Source: Actinomycetota bacterium
Lineage (GTDB): Bacteria; Actinomycetota; Actinomycetes; S36-B12; UBA5976
NCBI GenBank assembly: GCA_947491175.1
Contig: CANLIF010000087.1
Location: 1-5,406, forward strand
Direction of reading: 5' to 3'
DNA length: 5,406 nt
The translations under genes and the position numbers were made by a program. Shown one piece after another: positions 1 through 5,406 of the stretch (within the stretch, counting starts at the first letter, position 1; every line of letters starts with the position of its first letter). Under the pieces are notes generated by a model that did not search any database, was not told the DNA's origin, and saw only the letters and a list, made by a program, of their open reading frames with translations.

Positions 1-2210
1 CCATCTTTAGTCACGCAATTACGTTCAATCGCAACGAGTGAAACTACTTTGGTGTGGTAACGCGCTTCGATGGCTTCGTCAGAGTAAGGATTGCGAACTG
101 GTTCAGGGGTTGCTCCCTTTGCATGACGCCCAGCATTGATGCCCATCATTCGATATAGTTCTCGGGTAATTGTTGGGGCAACCGAATACAACTCAAGGTT
201 TGCCAGTGGCGCTAAATCTCTGCGATGAATTAATGCAGTTCCCTTGGCCTGTAACCCGACACTGACACCTGAACCAGAAAGTCGGGCCGCCGTTAATCCG
301 ATCATGCCCAAATCAAGTGAGTCGTTTATTCGAACTACGCGTCCTACACAACCTTCTTCTTCAAGTCCAGCCAGGATTTCCGTTATGGCATCGGCAACAC
401 TTAGCCCAGAAAGCGTTACCCAAATGTCTTTGCCGGTAGCGGGCGAGACGCCAATAACTACATCGCGTGGATCGTAACTGACTTCTGCAGAACCAGACAC
501 AAATATATTTTTGTACTCAAAACCTTGTTGCTCTCCGAGCAGGTCGGCAACGGAGCGTTGCTGTCGGATTGTGTCGATCTGCGCTTGCCGAGCAGGTGTT
601 GGTTGGTACCCAGTACCCGGTCCAGAGTATTCATTTGGATCGGTGACTAGTGAAAGCACATTCATGTCTTCATCAAAAATTGCCGAAGTTTGTAAGTAGT
701 CACCAGCAACCCTGGCTTTCAACATGTCCAGGCATCGCTGCGCTTCTAAATCAAAGCCATTTTCAGCTAGCGCAGCTATGACATCAAGCATTGTGACATT
801 AGTTTCCATAATTGTGCGGGCTGCAGTCAGTGGCAACATCAAGTCGCCAGAAGTTATGTCCTTAGACCCAGCAGCATCGACGGCTTGATCCGCCCACTCG
901 GATGAAAAATCTCCAAGCCCTAACCAGGAATACACCGCGCTGACTGCATCAGTTGCGCGCCGCCGCAACCTGGCAACTTCGACTTCATCAGCGGTACGAA
1001 GCCCGCCATCGACACCCCAGTCGCGTTGCATCGCCAAGAAATCATCGATGTCTTCGGAATTCCATTGACTTGGACCAAACATATTGTCGTAACGCTGGAT
1101 CGAGCCAAACCCACTATTAATAAAGTCTGAGCCACCAATAAAGATCGGGTGCGTTCTCGAAGTCCTGCGCACATCAGATTCGCTCATGAGCGCGTCATTG
1201 CCAGTGCAAGCCTCGAGATTTCGCAACATAACCATTACGTTCTCGGCCATTAAAGAACGAACTCCACCTGGTACTGCGCCAGCAACAGAGGCTGAATCAA
1301 TGCCACCGTTCTGGACACCTTGCGCTCCGATAGCGCGAGCAAGTGCAACACAGCGAGCTTCGAGATAAAACATGCTGCACTTTTCTGCGCCGCCCATCAA
1401 GGCTTCGGAACCACCACCGGAAGTAACTCGCATTTTGATGCCACGGCTGGCGTACGCACTAGTTAGAAATGCTTTTGACCAAGGGGTGTCATCGCCATCG
1501 ATAAAGATCTGCTCGGTGCCATAAAGTGAAACGGTTTCGGCATAAGAAACTAAGCCACGCATACCAAGTGCCAACTCGGCCGCTTCTTCGACCGAGCACT
1601 GGACGAGCACGCCAGGGGAACCAACTGCAGCACCGATTGAGACTGCAACTGCATTTGATGGTGCATCTGCGGCAACTGGAACTGTGGTTTCAAGTTCCCG
1701 AAATCCAAATGCGGCAGCCGTTGCGGCATCAGCTGCAAGTAGCAATGGGTCATCAGATCTATTGGTTACATGCGCTTGATTACTTGGAGTGCGACGGGCT
1801 CGCATTTTGGTCATGGCAATTACTAATTCGGCGGCATTAAGCATTGAAAGAATCTCAGCCAATTTTGCGGGCGTCATGCCAGAGGCAAGTCGAACAATAC
1901 TTTTTCGAGAATGATTTGGATCAACTAGTCTGCGCGCAAACTCAGTGCTGTCCAGCGCCATTGCCTCTTGCGCAACACCAAGATCAATACCGTGACGGGC
2001 AATGAACTCATCGATTGAATCAAAATCTGATTCGCCACGGCCGTCCATTTCAACAATGCGCCCAGCGTCGATAACTAAAGATGGGGCCGGATCATTTAAA
2101 CCGTTGAATGCAACTAGACCTAACTCAGGTGCGGGTGTTGCAAAGCCATCCAAGTTGACGCGCTGCTCGTTCATAAAACGAAAGCGGCCAATTGGCTCGT
2201 TTGAAGTCAT
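1..2210 (-). CDS. pduC-pduD: B12-dependent propanediol/glycerol dehydratase, fused large and medium subunits (3' end cut by window)
   Basis: Adenosylcobalamin-dependent radical enzyme that converts a 1,2-diol or glycerol to an aldehyde plus water in the cytoplasm. I see 736 complete codons and no stop. Residues about 1-540 align almost without gaps to Klebsiella PduC/PddA: QAHVTN at 145-150, ETT at 174-176, YAETVSLYGTE around 225, DGDDTPWSK, QNG at 300-302, SDVRRT, and GTGYQ ending at 536. Catalytic and metal-site equivalents of Gln141, His143, Glu170, Glu221, Gln296, Asp335 and Ser362 are kept (Q145, H147, E174, E225, Q300, D339, S366). Residues about 579-736 match the medium subunit PduD: RLSGSG at 643-648, QAKGT ending at 658, then NLELY. 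A linker of about 40 residues joins them; the PduD N-terminal microcompartment-targeting peptide is absent. The ATG at 2210 forms ATGA with the upstream stop; an in-frame ATG at 2219 is an alternative. No clear Shine-Dalgarno site is present, so translational coupling is likely. Oddity: pocket residues Ser301 and Gln336 are Asp305 and Ala340 here. Probably 10-20 residues are missing at the C-terminus. Confidence 0.93.
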   Translation of the reverse strand, partial: MTSNEPIGRFRFMNEQRVNLDGFATPAPELGLVAFNGLNDPAPSLVIDAGRIVEMDGRGESDFDSIDEFIARHGIDLGVAQEAMALDSTEFARRLVDPNHSRKSIVRLASGMTPAKLAEILSMLNAAELVIAMTKMRARRTPSNQAHVTNRSDDPLLLAADAATAAAFGFRELETTVPVAADAPSNAVAVSIGAAVGSPGVLVQCSVEEAAELALGMRGLVSYAETVSLYGTEQIFIDGDDTPWSKAFLTSAYASRGIKMRVTSGGGSEALMGGAEKCSMFYLEARCVALARAIGAQGVQNGGIDSASVAGAVPGGVRSLMAENVMVMLRNLEACTGNDALMSESDVRRTSRTHPIFIGGSDFINSGFGSIQRYDNMFGPSQWNSEDIDDFLAMQRDWGVDGGLRTADEVEVARLRRRATDAVSAVYSWLGLGDFSSEWADQAVDAAGSKDITSGDLMLPLTAARTIMETNVTMLDVIAALAENGFDLEAQRCLDMLKARVAGDYLQTSAIFDEDMNVLSLVTDPNEYSGPGTGYQPTPARQAQIDTIRQQRSVADLLGEQQGFEYKNIFVSGSAEVSYDPRDVVIGVSPATGKDIWVTLSGLSVADAITEILAGLEEEGCVGRVVRINDSLDLGMIGLTAARLSGSGVSVGLQAKGTALIHRRDLAPLANLELYSVAPTITRELYRMMGINAGRHAKGATPEPVRNPYSDEAIEARYHTKVVSLVAIERNCVTKD

Positions 2211-2641
2211 GCCTGGCATGCTCGCTTAAAAATTTCAATTCCAGCTTGGGCACAGATTTGATCTTCATCCCATGAACCGCCGCTTACCCCGATGGCTCCA
2301 ACTACACGATCGCCATCCCAGCACGGAATTCCACCAGCGAATGCAATGTATCTACCATTGCCGTTTGCATACATACCGGGTAAGTCACCATCGGGCGCAA
2401 CGCGTGCTCGCAAATCCCCAGTCTCGATTCGATTTGTAACAGAGGTGTATGCCTTATCAACTGCAAAGTTTGGTCCAGCGAGCTCAGCGCCATCCATACG
2501 TTGAAAACTCAATAGGTTTGCGCCGGCATCCAAGACCGCGATTGACATCGGGGTATTGATCTCAATGGCTTTAGTCTTAGCCGCATTCGTCATTTCGATA
2601 GCAAGTGCCAAATCAATTTCCATGCGCTCAACTCTTGGCAT
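2207..2641 (-). CDS. GlcG/HbpS-family (DUF336, PduO C-terminal-like) protein
   Basis: Small soluble protein of 144 residues, the usual single-domain size for the GlcG/HbpS family. The family signature is clear: SIAVLDAGANLLSFQRMDGA at about 33-52, the NFAVDKAYTSV helix at 58-68, and the C-terminal GGIPCWDGDRVVGAIGVSG block at 103-121 followed by an acidic DED and an AQAG helix. No signal peptide or membrane segment is visible, so it should be cytoplasmic, unlike the secreted haem-binding HbpS of Streptomyces. The same domain forms the C-terminal half of PduO, the cobalamin adenosyltransferase of propanediol utilisation, and a role in corrinoid or haem handling for the dehydratase next door is a reasonable inference. 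I chose the ATG at 2641 because it makes TAATG with the hydrolase stop and has AGAAGGG six bases upstream. An in-frame ATG at 2668 would overlap the hydrolase by 28 bases. The stop overlaps the dehydratase start as ATGA. The exact biochemical activity of the family is unsettled. Confidence 0.88.
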   Translation of the reverse strand: MPRVERMEIDLALAIEMTNAAKTKAIEINTPMSIAVLDAGANLLSFQRMDGAELAGPNFAVDKAYTSVTNRIETGDLRARVAPDGDLPGMYANGNGRYIAFAGGIPCWDGDRVVGAIGVSGGSWDEDQICAQAGIEIFKRACQA

Positions 2642-3678
2642 TACTTGCCCTTCTGATAGTCGCGCCATTGCGCGGCGCGAGCCTGCATCTTTTGATGCAT
2701 CCCCTGCATAACGTTCACATTACCCAGATACTCTTTTGCGACTTTAGCAACCATTGTGTAATTCGTATCCACGACGTTTGCCACAGGTGTAAGCGCAGTC
2801 TGAGAGACAAACTGGTAGCTATCTAATGTTGACTGGCCAGTTAATTCGCTGACCCAATGAACCATCTGGGAATGTGCAATTCGGAATGCATCTTCGAGTG
2901 GCTTAGTTGAACCAGTAGTTATTATGTGATCGTCAGATTCAATTCGTGGCCATGGAGTTGGAGTTCCCTTGATCAAATCTAATATCAGGACGGTATCCAT
3001 AGCTGTTTCTACTGCCACGCCACATGTTTCACCTTCACCTTGGCGAGCGTGACCATCGCCAAATGAAAACAATGCACCTTCAACGTTTACCCCCAGGTAG
3101 CAAGTAACACCAGCGCGCATTTCGGGAGTATCCATATTTCCACCCCAGTCACCCGGAGTTAAGGATGAGCGAACTTCGCCAAGTGCGGGCGCGACACCGA
3201 CGGTGCCATGCATTGGATCTAGTGGAAGTGCGGCCGTGAACTTACTATCAGCTGCGGCGTACCTCACCAAACGCTCTTTGAGGTCTAGTTCATAAATCCA
3301 AGTTCGCTCCAACAGAGCGGGTTGCAAAGTTGCAGTTGTTGATGTGGAAGTAAGTGCGCCAAAGAACGGAACAGTAGTACTGACACCCCAAGCTTCACGT
3401 GGCTCGATTGAAATGAAGTGAACTGCAAGGGTGTCACCTGGCTCAGCACCTTCTACGTAGAACGGGCCAGTTTGTGGATTAATAAATCTTGGGTCAGCAA
3501 CTTGGGTATACATATCGCTGGCTGATTTAACTCGGCCACCAAAGCAGTCAAATGACCAAGAATCGATTATGGTTCCAGGCTTTACGCTGACCACTCCTTC
3601 GCGTCCACCAAAAGTAAAAGTATGAGTGGCGGGATCGGCATCTTCGTCCGGGGCCCAATTACAAATCTCTATTGTCAT
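2641..3678 (-). CDS. Acetamidase/formamidase family amide hydrolase
   Basis: Hydrolase of 345 residues, probably releasing ammonia and a carboxylate from a small amide in the cytoplasm. It belongs to the FmdA/AmdA family, shown by these motifs in order: FDCFGGR at 43-49, NPQTGPFYVEGAEPGD at 67-82, HGTVGVAPALG at 157-167, GDWGGNMD at 176-183, and GALFSFGDGHARQGEGE at 201-217 followed by the ETAMD helix. The GDGHA and GGNMD blocks are the most conserved in the family and lie around its metal-containing active site. The protein is shorter than the roughly 400-residue formamidase of Methylophilus and acetamidase of Mycobacterium, but comparable to the shorter bacterial members; the C-terminal tail after about 310 is lysine/arginine rich and not diagnostic. 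The real substrate cannot be read from sequence, so I give no gene symbol. It is the first gene of the three-gene operon and its TAA overlaps the next ATG. The start codon lacks a convincing Shine-Dalgarno site. Confidence 0.92.
   Translation of the reverse strand: MTIEICNWAPDEDADPATHTFTFGGREGVVSVKPGTIIDSWSFDCFGGRVKSASDMYTQVADPRFINPQTGPFYVEGAEPGDTLAVHFISIEPREAWGVSTTVPFFGALTSTSTTATLQPALLERTWIYELDLKERLVRYAAADSKFTAALPLDPMHGTVGVAPALGEVRSSLTPGDWGGNMDTPEMRAGVTCYLGVNVEGALFSFGDGHARQGEGETCGVAVETAMDTVLILDLIKGTPTPWPRIESDDHIITTGSTKPLEDAFRIAHSQMVHWVSELTGQSTLDSYQFVSQTALTPVANVVDTNYTMVAKVAKEYLGNVNVMQGMHQKMQARAAQWRDYQKGK
2648..2654 (-). promoter_or_regulatory. Ribosome binding site deciding the GlcG-like start
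   Basis: AGAAGGG inside the last codons of the amidase gene sits six bases before the ATG at 2641. This ideal spacing, together with the TAATG junction, favours the 144-residue start over the longer in-frame ATG at 2668. Confidence 0.65.
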
Positions 3679-3696
3679 GCTCTTATTCTGGTCGAT

Positions 3697-3726
3697 TTAG
3701 TAGCGCAATTCTCTAAGGTTCCCCAA
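3697..3726 (-). promoter_or_regulatory. Weak candidate promoter for the amidase-GlcG-dehydratase operon
   Basis: Only about 58 bases lie between the terminator and the amidase ATG, so if the hairpin works the operon promoter should be here or inside the permease. On the minus strand, TTGGGG (3726-3721) and TACTAA (3702-3697) stand 18 bases apart and loosely resemble -35 and -10 elements. Each matches its consensus only in part, so this is a guess based mostly on position. Confidence 0.2.
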
Positions 3727-3736
3727 GTCTTTAGGC

Positions 3737-3780
3737 AAAAGAAACTGGGTGCCAGCGACTGCTAACACCCAGTTTCTTTT
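3737..3780 (-). terminator. Strong hairpin after the permease, rho-independent terminator candidate
   Basis: A perfect 15-bp inverted repeat (3737-3751 pairing with 3766-3780) encloses a 14-base loop (3752-3765). The core GAAACTGGGTG is flanked by A and T runs, so the structure has an A-tract before and a T-tract after the stem in both directions. It begins only 7 bases after the permease TAA. On the minus strand the U-tract is interrupted (TTTCTTTTG); on the plus strand it is longer (TTTCTTTTTTG), so it may terminate in both directions. It should end most permease transcripts before the amidase operon. Confidence 0.82.
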
Positions 3781-3787
3781 TTGTACT

Positions 3788-5368
3788 TTATACGCGTTCG
3801 TGAGCTTCTTCCATAGTCGTACGACCAATTTCTTCGTAGATTTCTGGATGCTTGGACTTAACCCATAGGGCATAAAGCAACCCAATTAACAAAGTTCCAA
3901 ACACTTCATACGGCAAATACTTAACCATTAATGAATTTGACTGATTACCAGCTGCGAAGCCAGAGCCAACTGCACTAAATAGAAGTGTCAGCGCATAGAT
4001 CATTCCAGCTGCGCCAACAAGTGGAGCAACCAAGGTTGTCAATACGTTGCCCTTGTGCTTCTTCTTGCCCCAGAAGTATCCAATTACTGCAAATGAGCAA
4101 ATAACTTGGACTACCAGAATGAACGCAGTTCCAACTAGCGAAGGAACTGTATAGATAACTACATAAGGCAACAGAGTTGGATCTGAAGTTGCACCTTCAA
4201 CTGATGGATCTGAAGTCCAAGCAGTTGAGAAAGTTGCAAACAAGAGAACCATCACGATGTTAAGTACGGTCACAACAGTTGATGCCACAGCAGGTGACTG
4301 GTGTGTTGGGTGAGTGCTTGATAGCCGATCACGAATGCCAGCAAATGGAAGTTCGCGACCAAGTGCAAACACATATCGTGAGGCAGCATTATGGAAGGCC
4401 ATCGCACAGGCAAATGATCCAATTACAAGCAAGACTCGGTAGAAACTTGATGAAAGTGAGCCAAGGTTTTCCTGTACTGGGATCAACCACAAGTCAACTG
4501 GGTTTCCAGTTGAACCAGCCGATACTTCGACAGTGGTCTTCGCACCGTTTGCAACAACAGCCATCCAGGAAATGAATGTGTAGAACACGCCAAGTCCGAT
4601 GACAGCGATCATGGTTGCTCGCGGCACTACATGCTTAGGATCCTTTGATTCCTCACCATAAGCAGCTGTAGTTTCAAAGCCAATCCAAGACCAGAAGGCA
4701 AAGAAAATACCAAGTGCTGCAGTACCAGCGGCAACGCTAGTTCCAAATGCGCCGGCTTCTAGATTTCCGAATGCCGCCATTGGAGAAATAGTCTCAGCAA
4801 TCATGAATCCGTCAGGCCCACCCTTAACAAGCACGCTGACACCGAAAGCAAGAAGTAACAAAATTTCAGCTACAAGAGTCACGCCAAGTATCGCTGCGGC
4901 AACTGTGATATCGAAGTAGGTCAAAACCCAAATGAGTATCATTCCTGCGATCGCAATAATCAGCCAGCTAACTTCAATGCCAGCCATGCTGCTCAGAGTG
5001 TTTGAGGCGAAGAATGAGAAGCCACCAATTAAGGTACCTTCGAAAAGAATGTACGAAATGGTAGCAAGTAGACCTGCTGCCATACCCCAAACTTGACCAA
5101 GACCTTGAGAAATGAATCCATAGAACGCACCAGCTGTAGTAATGCGTTTTGCCATAGCCGAAAAGCCGATAGCAAAAATAGATAGAACGATTGTTGCGAA
5201 TAAGAACCCTGCAGGAACACCAATTCCGTTACCGTAACCAGCACCAACTGGAACGTTGAAGCTCATAGCGGTAATCGGCGCGGCATTAGCAACTGCCATA
5301 AACAAAACAGCAGTTAATCCAATCGCACCTTTGCGAAGGCCTTGTTGGCTATCTTTATTTGTCGACAT
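3788..5368 (-). CDS. APC superfamily amino acid/amine permease
   Basis: Inner-membrane secondary transporter of 526 residues. I count 12 hydrophobic segments, at about 14-34, 50-72, 91-118, 133-150, 155-181, 212-231, 251-272, 308-329, 360-382, 402-433, 444-466 and 484-504, the usual number for the APC fold. Family marks are visible: the glycine-rich unwound stretch after TM1 (APITAM then PVGAGYGNG, 30-48), the TM6 signature WIGFETTAAYGEE (228-240) leading into SKDPKHVVPRA, and the post-TM8 loop NAASRYVFALGRELPFAG (327-344) followed by STHPTHQSP. A long outward loop with Ser/Asp/Pro (about 383-400) separates TM9 and TM10, and the cytoplasmic tail is acidic. Substrate is unknown; relatives take amino acids, polyamines or ethanolamine. 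The start at 5368 is supported by GAAAGGG eight bases upstream. It lies upstream of the amidase operon in the same direction but is separated by a strong hairpin, so joint function is likely while strict co-transcription is not. Confidence 0.93.
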   Translation of the reverse strand: MSTNKDSQQGLRKGAIGLTAVLFMAVANAAPITAMSFNVPVGAGYGNGIGVPAGFLFATIVLSIFAIGFSAMAKRITTAGAFYGFISQGLGQVWGMAAGLLATISYILFEGTLIGGFSFFASNTLSSMAGIEVSWLIIAIAGMILIWVLTYFDITVAAAILGVTLVAEILLLLAFGVSVLVKGGPDGFMIAETISPMAAFGNLEAGAFGTSVAAGTAALGIFFAFWSWIGFETTAAYGEESKDPKHVVPRATMIAVIGLGVFYTFISWMAVVANGAKTTVEVSAGSTGNPVDLWLIPVQENLGSLSSSFYRVLLVIGSFACAMAFHNAASRYVFALGRELPFAGIRDRLSSTHPTHQSPAVASTVVTVLNIVMVLLFATFSTAWTSDPSVEGATSDPTLLPYVVIYTVPSLVGTAFILVVQVICSFAVIGYFWGKKKHKGNVLTTLVAPLVGAAGMIYALTLLFSAVGSGFAAGNQSNSLMVKYLPYEVFGTLLIGLLYALWVKSKHPEIYEEIGRTTMEEAHERV

Positions 5369-5376
5369 GCATTCGA

Positions 5377-5383
5377 CCCTTTC
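5377..5383 (-). promoter_or_regulatory. Ribosome binding site of the permease
   Basis: GAAAGGG lies eight bases before the permease ATG at 5368. A second ATG at 5372 is only four bases from this site and in another frame, so the spacing supports 5368 as the start. Confidence 0.65.
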
Positions 5384-5390
5384 GTTGTAA

Positions 5391-5406
5391 CACCGGGGAG
5401 TTCCCG
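5391..5406 (-). other. Partial GC-rich inverted repeat at the window edge, in the permease leader
   Basis: On the minus strand CGGG (5406-5403) can pair with CCCG (5397-5394) around a five-base loop, just upstream of the permease ribosome binding site. Only four pairs are visible and the sequence stops here. It could be part of a leader structure, the end of a terminator for an upstream gene, or chance. Confidence 0.2.

Noticed and set aside
244..2229. Several open frames on the plus strand, 60-104 codons long (for example 244-477, 1186-1368, 1526-1840, 2002-2229)
   Set aside because: All lie opposite the continuous, strongly conserved dehydratase frame on the minus strand; their translations are low-complexity or rich in Ser/Gln/Arg and show no known domain.
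2642..2668. Longer start for the GlcG-like protein at 2668
   Set aside because: It would overlap the amidase by 28 bases and add residues not typical of the family; the ATG at 2641 has a better ribosome binding site and a TAATG junction.
2292..2826. Plus-strand frames and a minus-strand frame (2302-2493) across the GlcG-like gene and the amidase end
   Set aside because: Out-of-frame shadows of two well-supported genes, with no family motifs.
3697..3885. Minus-strand frame of 62 codons between permease and amidase
   Set aside because: It overlaps the permease 3' end in another frame and runs through the terminator hairpin; its protein is read from the stem sequence and looks meaningless.
5369..5406. 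Cobalamin or guanidine riboswitch upstream of the permease
   Set aside because: Only 38 leader bases are visible and I could not match them to a B12-box or ykkC-type core; a GC-rich partial inverted repeat alone is not enough.
1..5406. Mobile elements, tRNAs or CRISPR repeats
   Set aside because: I saw no transposase-like translation, no cloverleaf-like sequence and no spaced direct repeats; genes fill nearly the whole window.

Overview
The window carries four genes, all on the minus strand, so the genetic order runs from high to low coordinates: an APC-family amino-acid/amine permease (5368 to 3788), an acetamidase/formamidase-family hydrolase (3678 to 2641), a small GlcG/HbpS-type (DUF336) protein (2641 to 2207), and a fused large+medium subunit of a coenzyme-B12-dependent diol/glycerol dehydratase (from 2210 past the left edge). 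All identifications come from reading the translations and recalling family motifs; no database search was run.

The organism is probably an actinomycete with moderate GC content: by eye the bases look close to balanced, well below typical Streptomyces or Mycobacterium. A fused PduC-PduD dehydratase and a stand-alone HbpS-like protein both fit Actinomycetota. Streamlined freshwater actinobacteria are one possible home, but this is inference.

Layout: the permease has its own Shine-Dalgarno site and is followed by a strong 15-bp hairpin with A/T flanks (3737-3780), so it is probably a separate, mostly monocistronic transcript. The hydrolase, the GlcG-like gene and the dehydratase form a tight operon: TAATG joins the first two and ATGA joins the last two, with no intergenic space. 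The left edge cuts the dehydratase a few residues before its expected end. The small subunit and reactivating factor, if present, would lie off the window to the left.

Working model (inference): the permease brings in a small nitrogenous compound, the hydrolase cleaves an amide bond, and the B12 enzyme dehydrates or deaminates a vicinal diol or amino alcohol to an aldehyde. The GlcG-like protein would be an accessory, because the same domain forms the C-terminal half of PduO, the corrinoid adenosyltransferase of propanediol utilisation. The most notable points are this amidase/B12-dehydratase pairing, the subunit fusion without a microcompartment-targeting peptide, and two substitutions at substrate-pocket positions of the dehydratase (Ser301 to Asp and Gln336 to Ala, Klebsiella numbering).
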